Positions 55,313 to 64,000 of a stretch of 64,000 bases of DNA are shown here, piece after piece (position 1 is the stretch's first letter; each line of letters opens with the position of its first letter). Source of the stretch: Marivirga harenae (GTDB lineage: Bacteria > Bacteroidota > Bacteroidia > Cytophagales > Cyclobacteriaceae); assembly GCF_030534335.1 (NCBI RefSeq), contig NZ_CP130565.1, positions 2,625,501 to 2,689,500 of the forward strand. Reading direction: 5' to 3'. The position numbers and the translations under genes were made by a program. Below the pieces are notes generated by a model. The model did no database searches. It worked only from the letters and a program-made list of their open reading frames with translations, and had not been told where the DNA came from.

Positions 55313-58300
55313 CTAAATCCCTATCATCACAAAAGCACCCCAATAAATGGGGTCTTTATATTCGTTCCGGATTTCTTTTTTAGCATCTATAAAAGCTTGT
55401 CTTTTGTCTCCGGTTTCCAGCCATTTTTCATAAAAGGTAACCATTAGCTTTTCAGTGGCTTCATCTGAAACTTTGAAAAGGCTCATTACCAATGTTTTCG
55501 CTCCTGCCACTAGGAAAGACCTTTGCAAACCAAATACTCCCTCTCCTTCATGCACCTCTCCCAAGCCGGTTTCACAAGCAGAAAGCACTACTAAGTCAGT
55601 TTGATCTAAATTAAGGTTCATAGCCTCATAAGCTGTTAAAATACCGGGTTCTATATTATAATTATAGCGTGTTTTGGCTAATAGATCCCCAGATCCTTTT
55701 AACATCAAGCCTGTGTTTAGTAAAGGATTTTCGCTCATCTGTTTATTTTCAAATGTATTGCTTGTATTCCTGTCCTCTTTTTCTGTAAAGAATCCATGGG
55801 TAGCAATATGAAATACTTTAGGACTTTTCATTTCCTTTACTGTACCTTCGGCCGCTTGCACATCCATATAGTTTGAAGTGGACCAGCCGTGCTCTTTAAA
55901 TAGTTTGGTAAGCGCATTTATTTCTTTTTGAGTCCCAGGTAAGTCACTAATTTGGGTGGCACCTGACCTAAATTCACTCGTGTACTCGTCTCTAGATGCC
56001 AAATAGAACTTCGGATCTCCAAACAGAAGTGCAGTTTTATCCCCCTGCGAAGCCATGCTATTATTCTTCTTTAAGTATAGGTCTTTAGTATTGCTAACTA
56101 GGATTATATTTGATTTATCGAGAAGGTACTGTCCATTACCTACCGGAATAGCTTCTAAGTTGATCTGGTTGTATACGCCATCTGGTGAAAGGTATATAGT
56201 TTTATTTTCACCAATATTATTTTCAATTGGCTCCCAAAAATTTTTAAATGAAAAATTATCTGCAACCCTAAATTTGATAGCGTTTCGGTAATTATTAAAG
56301 AATTTGGATTCCATATCTTTGCCATTTTCCATAACGACAAATTCTGGTTTACTCTTTTTCTCATTTTTTAAAATGAGCATTAAATAGACTACTGAATCAG
56401 TAATGTAATGATCAAAGTATCTAAACCTGACCATTTCAATAGCAACTTCATTAGGTTGCAATGTCTCTTTAATTTGTTCCCAATTGAATTCTTGTTGAAT
56501 AATACCTTCGCTGAACAGTTCTGATTGCTGGCTTAAGGATTTTTCTATCAGTTCTACTTCTCTCGCCAAGTCGCCAAGATCTATTTCTTCATTTTCGAGC
56601 TGCTCCTGACTCATTGAGATTGCTTTGGATAGCACTTCTTTTTTATCAAGCCAATTAAAATATTGTGCCTTCAGGGTGGAGTCATTGCTACTCAAAATTC
56701 TTTCCCTCATTTTGATAGAACTGCTAAGTAACAAACCTTTGGTTTTTAGGGCATTGTTATAAACGGTCTCGATCATTTCGGGAAATCGATCATTCATGGT
56801 TAATGCCATGGTATTAAAGTAATCGTAGTCAGTTTTGATCGTATTCCAGTATTTGGTTTTCTCACGCTCACTTAAGGCAGGAAAATAATCTTTTATGAAG
56901 CGATTATAATTGGACATTACTTCCTCAATGTAGCTTTTAGCTTTTCTTTGGTTTCCATCCATATAATAAACCTTACTCATGCGAGAGGTGGCTTTTACAT
57001 ATTCTGGATGTTGATCATTAAAAAACTTCTCATTTAGCTTTTGGCTTTCTTTATATTCGTTTTCTGCTTCGTTCCATTTTCTTTGTTTGTAGAAGATATC
57101 ACCTCGTAAGATATGTATATCTGCTGCTTTAATATTGTTTCTTCTTCCAGCTTTTTCTTTCCATATGTCTTCTGATTGTTCTAGGAAGCTTAAAGCATCT
57201 TGCAGTTTGTTTTCGGAAATAAAGAATCGCGCCATATCTTTCAGAAGATCTGCATATAGAGGGCTTTTATACGAAAATCTTTTACCGATAATGTCTTTTG
57301 CTTCAAACAATAGACTTTCTATTTTTTGATTATCTTCTTCTCCTTCATAGAACATAACTATTGCCAACTTGGAAATAGAGGTCGCAACATCTACATGTTC
57401 CCTGCCAAATTGTTTTTCCAAAATAGTAATAGCTCTTTTATAAAATTCTTCCGATTTATTATAGTCTCCTAAAGTCTCATACAATTCACCTAGGAGTAAA
57501 ATGGCGGGAGCATTTTTTGTGGAGCTTTCACCAAATACGCTTTCGGAGATTTCCAGAGCACGTCTGCCCAATTCTTCTGTTTTGGTATAATCTCCTTTAA
57601 TAAGCTGAAGCCTTCCAAAATCAACCATCGGCAGAATTAACTTCCTACTATCATTACCATAAAGATTTACATTCCTGTCTAATGCTTTTGAAAGGATTTC
57701 GTCAGTTTCTTGGTATTTACCGACCTTCATGTAAACAGAAGCCAATTCCTGAGAAGCGATTAAAGGGTTATATTCAGGACTTGGTACCGTATTGGCATAG
57801 AGCTTTTGTGATAACTCCAAGGCATCCTCAGCTTCATCAAAGAAACCCTTGATTGACATCAGCTTGGCATAAGTCTCCAACGCCATAATGTAATAGACCA
57901 CATTAAAATCACTGTTAAAATTTTCTAAAATCCGAAGTGACTCGGTAATATTAACCTGCGCTTTTTCGTATTCTCCTATCTTAATTTGCAAATCGGCAAT
58001 TAAATTCAACTCTTTTCCAAAGTCAATATCTTGGTTGTCATACTTTTGTCTAGTAACCAGCAATGCTTCATCCAGCAAAGCAGAAGCTTTTCCATATTCA
58101 TCATCAATTTGATAGGTAGAGGCTAGGTGGTTGAGCAGATTTACATACTTATAATGCTTATCAGTGATCTGTGGTTCGATCTTAGCAAAAAATTCCCTAT
58201 CGTAGATTTTAACTGCTTCTTCAAATTTATCAGTATAATCTACCCAGTGATGAGCTAGGTCTAATCTGCTGTAGGCGGTTGTTATACTTGTATCTCCATA

Positions 58301-59539
58301 TAGTTTTGATTTTATATTGATAATTTCAGTAAGATACTTTTCAGCATCTTGGTATTGATTTTTAGCGGATGCCACCTCTACTAACGTATTTAGTAAATCT
58401 ATTCTGATGGGGTGATCTGTTGGGAGGAGGTTTTTGTCCGCTTCTAGCTTTGCTGCCGCTTTTTCCACTTTTTTAATTTCACCTTTTTTCAGGTTTGATT
58501 CAAAAGACACATTGGCAAGTTTGACAAAATGAGAACTAGTTTTATCAAAATTGGATTTAAGGATCTTTTCCAAGTCTTTGTAAAATGCCATTGCACGACT
58601 TATGTTGTTTTCCTTTACGGTATTAAGTATTAAACTTTCTAGATACTTAAGCGTGGTCGGATGACTAGTCCCGTTAGCGGCAATGGAATAGATGTAAGCA
58701 TCGGTATAATAGCTGTATGGTAAATCTCTGGTTCCGTTCTCCTCCAAAAATTGAGCAAAATGGAATAAATGATCAACAAAATATTTATTTCTTTTATTGA
58801 GCTTGTCTTTGATCCAATTCTCACCAGTCGAAAAAGCTGAATCTGCTCTTCGGATTTCTCCTTTATGTCGCAATGCATTACTTTTTAATGTAATCATGCG
58901 GGCAGCGTCCTCATATCTCTTGTCTAGTTCGTTGCTTTTAAGTTTTTTGTCTTTGTTTAAAGTCCTTTGTAAGAACAATGATTCTTCGGAATTTATTAAG
59001 CTTAAGGCTTGATTGTAATCACCTAACGCTATTAATATTTCTGCTTTTTTTAGTTTTAGTTCACTCAAATAAACGTCATCGGCCACTGAAGAATTTCCAA
59101 ATATATCAAGGGCTTTTTCTAAATATTCATAAGCTCTAACATAATTGCCATAATTAACCATATTCTGGGTGGCATCGGTCAGGTTTATTCCATGGCTAAT
59201 AGAGTTTTCTCCATTTACCTTTTGGCTTATTTGAATCGCATTTTCATTAAGAGTGTAATAATCATTAAACTCACCCATTGCCCAGTTAAATTTTGCCTTT
59301 TTGAGCTTCGCAACTGCAACAAATTGGTTTTCAAGACCGAATTTATCTACACTCTTGCTTTCTAATTTATTGGCAAACTTTACAGCCTTTTCATATTTTC
59401 CCTTGTTAAAATTTTTATCTGCTTTTTCAATGTATTTATTATATTTTTTTACGCTTTGAGAATAAGAATGACCTGGGTTTAATGTCACTAAAAATACCCC
59501 AAGAATTGATATTTGGAAAAGTTTTTTTGCAGCTTTCAT
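55313..59539 (-). CDS. Exported TPR-CHAT protease-like protein
   Basis: A 1408-residue protein: signal peptide (ending HSYSQS near residue 28), about 850 residues of helical tetratricopeptide repeats (for example EKAVKIYDREFF and YETLGDYNKSEEFYKRAITI), a connecting coiled region (about 880-1060), and a C-terminal CHAT domain. The caspase-like His-Cys pair is present: His1248 in FHIATHGFFTE and Cys1322 in VVLSACETGLGEVH. GAKTLVMSLFKVSD closes the domain. The catalytic pair suggests a cysteine peptidase acting in the periplasm or at the surface; its target is unknown. It is monocistronic, with no gasdermin-like or other defence gene beside it. Confidence 0.9.
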   Translation of the reverse strand: MKAAKKLFQISILGVFLVTLNPGHSYSQSVKKYNKYIEKADKNFNKGKYEKAVKFANKLESKSVDKFGLENQFVAVAKLKKAKFNWAMGEFNDYYTLNENAIQISQKVNGENSISHGINLTDATQNMVNYGNYVRAYEYLEKALDIFGNSSVADDVYLSELKLKKAEILIALGDYNQALSLINSEESLFLQRTLNKDKKLKSNELDKRYEDAARMITLKSNALRHKGEIRRADSAFSTGENWIKDKLNKRNKYFVDHLFHFAQFLEENGTRDLPYSYYTDAYIYSIAANGTSHPTTLKYLESLILNTVKENNISRAMAFYKDLEKILKSNFDKTSSHFVKLANVSFESNLKKGEIKKVEKAAAKLEADKNLLPTDHPIRIDLLNTLVEVASAKNQYQDAEKYLTEIINIKSKLYGDTSITTAYSRLDLAHHWVDYTDKFEEAVKIYDREFFAKIEPQITDKHYKYVNLLNHLASTYQIDDEYGKASALLDEALLVTRQKYDNQDIDFGKELNLIADLQIKIGEYEKAQVNITESLRILENFNSDFNVVYYIMALETYAKLMSIKGFFDEAEDALELSQKLYANTVPSPEYNPLIASQELASVYMKVGKYQETDEILSKALDRNVNLYGNDSRKLILPMVDFGRLQLIKGDYTKTEELGRRALEISESVFGESSTKNAPAILLLGELYETLGDYNKSEEFYKRAITILEKQFGREHVDVATSISKLAIVMFYEGEEDNQKIESLLFEAKDIIGKRFSYKSPLYADLLKDMARFFISENKLQDALSFLEQSEDIWKEKAGRRNNIKAADIHILRGDIFYKQRKWNEAENEYKESQKLNEKFFNDQHPEYVKATSRMSKVYYMDGNQRKAKSYIEEVMSNYNRFIKDYFPALSEREKTKYWNTIKTDYDYFNTMALTMNDRFPEMIETVYNNALKTKGLLLSSSIKMRERILSSNDSTLKAQYFNWLDKKEVLSKAISMSQEQLENEEIDLGDLAREVELIEKSLSQQSELFSEGIIQQEFNWEQIKETLQPNEVAIEMVRFRYFDHYITDSVVYLMLILKNEKKSKPEFVVMENGKDMESKFFNNYRNAIKFRVADNFSFKNFWEPIENNIGENKTIYLSPDGVYNQINLEAIPVGNGQYLLDKSNIILVSNTKDLYLKKNNSMASQGDKTALLFGDPKFYLASRDEYTSEFRSGATQISDLPGTQKEINALTKLFKEHGWSTSNYMDVQAAEGTVKEMKSPKVFHIATHGFFTEKEDRNTSNTFENKQMSENPLLNTGLMLKGSGDLLAKTRYNYNIEPGILTAYEAMNLNLDQTDLVVLSACETGLGEVHEGEGVFGLQRSFLVAGAKTLVMSLFKVSDEATEKLMVTFYEKWLETGDKRQAFIDAKKEIRNEYKDPIYWGAFVMIGI

Positions 59540-59792
59540 AACGATTAGATTATTGCAATTTATTATAAGATAAAGATAATAAAAATATATTGAATTTTAG
59601 CTTATGAATATCATTTGTTAATCATTTAAATTATAAATAGTTCGTATTCAGCAATAATAGATCTCATGCTTATATAAAAATCGATTCCCAATGATTGACT
59701 TCACGTATTTGGTTTTAATCAAATATTCTAAATCCCCACTTTGAGGAATTCCACTTATAATATTGTTAGTTTTGCAAACTGAATTAATATCA
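59540..59792. other. Divergent intergenic region
   Basis: 253 AT-rich bases between the divergent CHAT and MATE genes. The MATE promoter lies at its right end; I find no full consensus promoter for the CHAT gene and no other feature. Confidence 0.4.
59740..59774 (+). promoter_or_regulatory. Bacteroidota-type promoter for the MATE gene
   Basis: TTTG (59740-59743) and TAGTTTTG (59767-59774) with a 23-base spacer match the TTTG/TAnnTTTG pattern and end 18 bases before the ATG at 59793. This supports that start over the upstream in-frame TTG, which would lie inside the promoter. Confidence 0.5.
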
Positions 59793-61157
59793 ATGAAGTC
59801 ACAAGATTTTAAAGAACATTTCAAGCGGAATTATCTTCTTGCTTATCCGGTGGTCCTAAGTCAGTTGGGACATGTGTTGGTAGGAACAGCAGATTCTGTC
59901 ATGGTAGGTAGGGTAGGCACGGTAGAATTGGCTGCTGTATCGGTAGCGAATGCAGTTTTCAGTGTTACCATGATGTTTGGAATTGGGGTTTCATTTGGAT
60001 TAACGCCTTTAGTAGCGCAGTCTGATGGGGAAGGAAATCATAGGTCTTCAATGCGTTTTATGAAGCATAGCTTTGTAATTAATGTCATATTTGGGATCAT
60101 TCTCTTTTCATTCTTATTGTTTGGAGGCTATATCCTTGATGTTCTAGACCAACCAAAAGAAGTGGTAGTCCTGGCTAAGCCCTATTTGGCCGTAATAGGT
60201 TTTTCTTTATTGCCTTTTATGATATTTCAGACTTTCAAGCAATTTGCTGAGGGTTTATCACTTACAAAACAGGCTATGTATATCACCTTGGGTGCCAATG
60301 TTATTAATATCGCCTTAAATTATGTGTTGATTTTTGGGAAATTGGGCTTTGAACCAATGGGCTTGTTGGGAGCTGGTTGGGCCACTTTGATTTCTAGGAT
60401 AATCATGGCCGTAGGAATGGTGTACTTCGTCAGGCATTACAAAAAATTTCAAGTCTACTGGAAGTACTTCAAAGTTACTGTTTGGAATGCCGTCTCATTC
60501 AAACAATTGCTAAATTTAGGTGTCCCTACAGGTTTTCAGTATATTTTTGAAGTAGGTGCCTTTGCCTCGGCTGCTATTATGATCGGATGGATGGGTGCGG
60601 TTCCACTAGCATCTCATCAGGTTGCCATGAATTTGGCTTCCATTAGTTATATGATGGCCACTGGGATTTCAGCAGCAGCCACGGTGAGGGTAGGGAATCA
60701 ACTAGGGCAGAGAGATATCCCAAGGATGCGAATAGCAGCATTCACTTGTTTCTTAATGGCTATAATTTTCATGAGCTTTACAGGCTTAATTTTCATGGGT
60801 TTAAATGATTATTTGCCTATGCTGTATACTTCTGACCAGCAGGTAATTCCAATTGCTTCTTCATTGTTGATCATAGCAGCACTTTTTCAGCTTTCCGATG
60901 GAATTCAAGTAGTTGGCTTAGGTGCATTAAGAGGAATGGGAGATGTAAAACTACCAACAGCAGTAACTTTTATAGCCTATTGGGTGATTGGTTTACCGTC
61001 AGGGTATTTGTTGGCATTTGTTCTAGGATTCCAAGAACAAGGGGTTTGGTATGGATTGCTAATTGGTTTAAGTGTTACAGCTGCTATTTTATTTATAAGG
61101 TTCAATAACAAGACCAAAAAATTGGCTGTCAATATGAATCAAGCTAAGTCAGGATGA
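59793..61157 (+). CDS. MATE family efflux transporter
   Basis: A 454-residue inner-membrane antiporter with 12 predicted helices. I start at ATG 59793 (MKSQDFKEHFKRNYLLAYPV). VVLSQLGHVLVGTADSVMVGRVG and the second-half GVPTGFQYIFEVGAFASAA are the duplicated MATE halves; the sodium/proton-coupled family exports drugs and cationic compounds. The end overlaps the convergent DUF429 gene by 19 bases. Substrate unknown. Confidence 0.93.
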   Translation: MKSQDFKEHFKRNYLLAYPVVLSQLGHVLVGTADSVMVGRVGTVELAAVSVANAVFSVTMMFGIGVSFGLTPLVAQSDGEGNHRSSMRFMKHSFVINVIFGIILFSFLLFGGYILDVLDQPKEVVVLAKPYLAVIGFSLLPFMIFQTFKQFAEGLSLTKQAMYITLGANVINIALNYVLIFGKLGFEPMGLLGAGWATLISRIIMAVGMVYFVRHYKKFQVYWKYFKVTVWNAVSFKQLLNLGVPTGFQYIFEVGAFASAAIMIGWMGAVPLASHQVAMNLASISYMMATGISAAATVRVGNQLGQRDIPRMRIAAFTCFLMAIIFMSFTGLIFMGLNDYLPMLYTSDQQVIPIASSLLIIAALFQLSDGIQVVGLGALRGMGDVKLPTAVTFIAYWVIGLPSGYLLAFVLGFQEQGVWYGLLIGLSVTAAILFIRFNNKTKKLAVNMNQAKSG

Positions 61158-61921
61158 TAAATCCACCCCTCTTCCTGGGAAATCTCAATAAACCGCTGTG
61201 GAATTTCAGACTTAATCCCAGGTATTGATTTTATTTTCCTGTTAAGTCCTAGTACAAAAATGGCACATATTACAGCATCAGCAACATCTGTTTTTTCTTT
61301 CGAGTCACGAAAGTAGTAATCAAATCCTTTAATGCCCTGAAAGATTTTACGATCTAGGATTTTTTTGAAATCGTGAAAAATAGAATGCTTTCGTAAATTG
61401 ATGCTTTTCAGCAAACCAGGATATACTTCTACAGCATTGATATGATTATGTTCGTCAAAAGGTAGTACAGAAAAGTTTTCAAATTTTGATCTCAATTCAC
61501 CTATTAATGATATAGCCACAGTTGCATTGCTAGTTAAAAAACTAAATGAAGCACTTAGAGGAGTTTTTCCAAAATAATTCTTGATATACAAATCTGTTGC
61601 TCGCCATGCTATTGGATTCTCCATATGTTTACTTTTAATGGAAGAAAATATATTGATGGGATTATGATTGATTATTTCTTTGAAAAGCTGAGGGAATTGC
61701 AATGGTGCATCTATACCTAAAGTAATGCTGTGGCTATCTTGATAATCATGTATTGTAGTTTCAATTTTTTCTTTTAAATGGTATATATTTACATTTGTCG
61801 CCATTAAAAGCTTAATTTCATCATCAATAATTTCCAAAATGCACAAACCATGATTTTTCCCGCTCCACCCTCCAACATCCCATCCGATGGAAATTTCTTT
61901 ATTTTTTAGTTCTTTTTTCAT
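61139..61921 (-). CDS. DUF429 family protein, predicted RNase H-fold nuclease
   Basis: A 260-residue DUF429 protein. The N-terminal ISIGWDVGGWSGKNHGLCI provides the first acidic residue of an RNase H-like fold, TLGIDAPLQFP the second, and EKTDVADAVICAIF the third. These features suggest a nuclease-like function, not tested. It overlaps the MATE gene 3' end by 19 bases tail to tail and is divergent from plsC (23-base gap). Confidence 0.8.
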   Translation of the reverse strand: MKKELKNKEISIGWDVGGWSGKNHGLCILEIIDDEIKLLMATNVNIYHLKEKIETTIHDYQDSHSITLGIDAPLQFPQLFKEIINHNPINIFSSIKSKHMENPIAWRATDLYIKNYFGKTPLSASFSFLTSNATVAISLIGELRSKFENFSVLPFDEHNHINAVEVYPGLLKSINLRKHSIFHDFKKILDRKIFQGIKGFDYYFRDSKEKTDVADAVICAIFVLGLNRKIKSIPGIKSEIPQRFIEISQEEGWIYHPDLA

Positions 61922-61944
61922 TCGCTATTTTTAGGTCTTAAGGT

Positions 61945-62688
61945 ATGCAGTATTTTTTCAAACAGATATACACAGCTTGGTGCGCAATTGTTTTCATTGG
62001 CCTTTTTTTGCTGTTATTTCCTTTTTACTTGATAATAATATCTAATAATTCATGGCATAAACACTGTTTTTACCTCAATAAAATTTGGGCAAATGTTGCT
62101 TTGTTTTTAGTCGGAATTAAAACACAAATTGAAGGTCTTCAATATTTGGATTCAAAAAAACAATACGTTTATTGCTCCAATCACTTTTCCTTATTAGATA
62201 TTGTATGTTTTGGTTTTGCGCCCAATCCGGTGGTTTATATTGGCAAAAGTTCGTTAGCTAAAATTCCTTTGTTTGGCTATATGTTCAAGAAATTACATGT
62301 GACAGTGAATAGGTCAAGTTTAAAAAATCGTTATGAAGCTCTACAGTCTGCAATTGAAAAAATGGGTGAGGAGCGCTCATTGGTAATGTACCCTGAAGGC
62401 GGCATAGTTTCCAAAAATATACCTCAAATGGCCAGATTTAAAGATGGCGCTTTTCGTGCTGCTATCACCAAACAAATTCCGCTGGTCCCTGTGTCTCTTC
62501 CGGATAATTGGATAATTTTGCCAGACGAAAAAATCCCACTGATTACGAGACGCAAAATGCGGATGATTTATCATAAGCCTATACCTACAGAAGGACTCAA
62601 TATGGAGGACGTATCTGCGTTAAAGGAAAAGATTTATCAGGTAATAGAAAATGAATTGAAAACGCGACTGAAAAATGAGCATAGATAA
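61945..62688 (+). CDS. plsC: 1-acyl-sn-glycerol-3-phosphate acyltransferase
   Basis: A 247-residue membrane enzyme that acylates lysophosphatidate to phosphatidate. An N-terminal hydrophobic helix (LFLLLFPFYLIII) is followed by the catalytic HX4D motif NHFSLLD and the acceptor motif MYPEGGIV, plus VNRSS and PLVPVSLPD. The stop overlaps the gatC start by 14 bases, so both are co-translated. Confidence 0.93.
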   Translation: MQYFFKQIYTAWCAIVFIGLFLLLFPFYLIIISNNSWHKHCFYLNKIWANVALFLVGIKTQIEGLQYLDSKKQYVYCSNHFSLLDIVCFGFAPNPVVYIGKSSLAKIPLFGYMFKKLHVTVNRSSLKNRYEALQSAIEKMGEERSLVMYPEGGIVSKNIPQMARFKDGAFRAAITKQIPLVPVSLPDNWIILPDEKIPLITRRKMRMIYHKPIPTEGLNMEDVSALKEKIYQVIENELKTRLKNEHR

Positions 62689-62962
62689 ACAGACATTAGA
62701 AAAAATTGCACATTTGGCTCGCTTGGAGTTTGATGAAAAATCCGAGGAAAAAATGCTAAAAGATATGAATAATATGCTTTCTTTTGTGGAGAAATTGAAG
62801 GAACTGGATACGGACCATGTTGAGCCCTTGCAGTCTATGACATTTGAAATGAATCAATTTCGTGAAGATAAGGTCCAAGACCAATTGGATCATCAAGATG
62901 GTTTGAAAAATGCCCCAAATAATGACAAGGACTTTTTTAGGGTACCCAAAGTAATTGAATAA
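62675..62962 (+). CDS. gatC: Aspartyl/glutamyl-tRNA amidotransferase subunit C
   Basis: 95 residues of GatC: LEKIAHLARLEFDEKSEEKM, then DMNNMLSFVEKLKELDTDHV, EPLQSM and FRVPKVIE at the end. GatC stabilises GatA/GatB, which convert Glu-tRNAGln and Asp-tRNAAsn by transamidation. gatA and gatB are not in the window. Its start is inside plsC; the membrane-protein gene follows with a 7-base gap. Confidence 0.95.
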   Translation: MSIDKQTLEKIAHLARLEFDEKSEEKMLKDMNNMLSFVEKLKELDTDHVEPLQSMTFEMNQFREDKVQDQLDHQDGLKNAPNNDKDFFRVPKVIE

Positions 62963-62969
62963 AGGAAGG

Positions 62970-64000
62970 ATGAATAATTTAAATTTTTGGAAAGATTGGC
63001 GTAGGAAATATAGGGGCATTTATCAAGTGCTCCTTTTTGTTTTCTTTATCTCAATTCTTTATAGTTTTTACTCGCAATATAATAGTTATGATTTAGCCTT
63101 CCCCAAAGACACGGTCAGAAAAACTCAAAGCGTGGAGCTCAGTCTGCATAATGTTCAAGATTTTGTTTTTGATTTGCAGGTTCCCGCGCGTAGTTATATT
63201 GTATTTCAGTCTTTTCTTTCCCTTGATTCCGGATTTGAATTAGGAAATACTTACCTGTTACTAGCCATAAATTTTTGTTGTTTTAGCTTCTTAATGACCG
63301 CATCTACTTATTTAAGCAGATGGTGGTTTATCATTTTTCAATCCGTATTTGTGATTTGGATTATTACACTGAAACTTCAGTTTTTGAATATTTTCGGTAT
63401 TGATAACCAGTTATTTACTTTTGTTTTTGTCGGACTAGTCTTAGTAGCAGGTTATTATTTCCATGCCTTTAAAGACGATGCAGGACTTTTCCAAAGATGG
63501 CTAATTTTTGCATTGATTCTTATTGCCTTGCTGTCATTAGTTATCATTGGATCAAAAGTAGAGGCACCTGTTGTGTTTATGGCTCATCATGGAATTATAA
63601 TTCCTGTTATTTTAGCGATTATTTTTATTTTTAATGTTGCCTACGATATCATTCTTCATATTCTCTATTTGCTGGCAGCTAGGAAAAATAATGATGGCAG
63701 CTCAAACCTCATGCACTTTTTGATCATTTCCTTGCTTTATTTAATCTATGTTGGGTTGACATTTGCTAAAAATGATAACCTGATCAATATTGAGATTATT
63801 TACCTAGATGAATTTTTGCTATTTGGTGTTTCAGCAGTCTTGGGCATTTGGGGCTTTAGAAAAAGAAGCGAATTGATAAATAAACAGTTGATATTTAGAC
63901 CTTTAGGCGGATATGTTTATTTGGCAATGGGGATCATGGCTTTTTCCGTTTTGACCTGGGTTTTCAGAAATGGAAATGACCCATTGATGGATACATTTGA
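62970..64000 (+). CDS. Multi-pass membrane protein, N-terminal part (runs off window)
   Basis: An open frame from ATG 62970, with a good ribosome site (AAGGAAGG just before), to the window end: 343 codons without a stop. After a short cytoplasmic start (NNLNFWKDWRRKYRG) and one helix (VLLFVFFISILYSF), a roughly 80-residue extracytoplasmic region is followed by seven or more hydrophobic helices (for example YLLLAINFCCFSFLMT, FTFVFVGLVLVAGYYF, FALILIALLSLVII). I do not recognise the family; it could be the sensing part of a longer kinase or cyclase, but that lies past the edge. Probable operon with plsC-gatC. Confidence 0.75.
   Translation, partial: MNNLNFWKDWRRKYRGIYQVLLFVFFISILYSFYSQYNSYDLAFPKDTVRKTQSVELSLHNVQDFVFDLQVPARSYIVFQSFLSLDSGFELGNTYLLLAINFCCFSFLMTASTYLSRWWFIIFQSVFVIWIITLKLQFLNIFGIDNQLFTFVFVGLVLVAGYYFHAFKDDAGLFQRWLIFALILIALLSLVIIGSKVEAPVVFMAHHGIIIPVILAIIFIFNVAYDIILHILYLLAARKNNDGSSNLMHFLIISLLYLIYVGLTFAKNDNLINIEIIYLDEFLLFGVSAVLGIWGFRKRSELINKQLIFRPLGGYVYLAMGIMAFSVLTWVFRNGNDPLMDTF

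Noticed and set aside
55313-59539. CHAT protein as part of a defence system (gasdermin or CRISPR-linked caspase)
   Set aside because: It has a signal peptide and no gasdermin, effector or Cas gene nearby.

Overview
The window is AT-rich bacterial DNA from the phylum Bacteroidota, most probably the order Cytophagales (a Marivirga-like genome is my best guess, by inference only). Pointers are: Bacteroidota-type families (DUF4301, IPExxxVDY next to pyk, PorV/PorQ-like barrel, MORN-repeat proteins, a eukaryote-type GT3 glycogen synthase, Lgt with a large insert), weak Shine-Dalgarno sites, several TTG starts, and promoter candidates of the Bacteroidota form TTTG-N19..23-TAnnTTTG. There are no rRNA or tRNA genes, no CRISPR array and no intact transposase.

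Layout. 1-2156: lytic-transglycosylase-like gene (cut by the window edge), O-methyltransferase and M16 peptidase. 2277-14817: a carbohydrate/glycogen block with two GT4 glycosyltransferases, a GH57-like protein without its catalytic motifs, a GH31 alpha-glucosidase, GT3 glycogen synthase, DUF4301, a frameshifted HI0933-type flavoprotein and glucose-6-phosphate isomerase. 15025-21266: PolB-like exonuclease, RNase R, HisB, a PIN-domain remnant, a CoA-binding protein and an FAD dehydrogenase. 21286-25431: MORN protein and tryptophan 2,3-dioxygenase, divergent from glutaryl-CoA dehydrogenase across a perfect inverted repeat. 25458-33036: two small coiled-coil proteins bracketing a serine hydrolase, MscS channel, patatin and a two-component pair. 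33105-40657: core housekeeping (pyk, acpP, fabF, rnc, nadE, lgt, yidD). 40729-49768: envelope proteins (BamA-like, MORN, PorQ-like, HHH barrel, lipoprotein, BNR protein). 49769-52665: SixA-like phosphatase, Csp, a MITE-like repeat, M42 peptidase, and a CarboxypepD_reg protein. 52666-55312: a decayed accessory patch with two lipoproteins, an M43 protease pseudogene and a duplicated gene tail. 55313-64000: giant secreted TPR-CHAT protein, MATE pump, DUF429, PlsC, GatC and an open-ended membrane protein.

How the genes fit together. The clearest theme is storage-glucan metabolism. The eukaryote-type glycogen synthase is followed by DUF4301, whose central motifs resemble UDP-sugar pyrophosphorylases, so the pair could make and use a nucleotide sugar. 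The divergent GH31-GT4-GH57-like operon and nearby pgi fit the same pathway. A second theme is tryptophan/lysine catabolism (TDO with glutaryl-CoA dehydrogenase).

Three otherwise conserved genes carry single-base frameshifts (HI0933-type flavoprotein, fabF, HHH barrel protein). Because fabF is normally essential, at least some of these may be sequence errors; the M43 gene by contrast looks truly dead.
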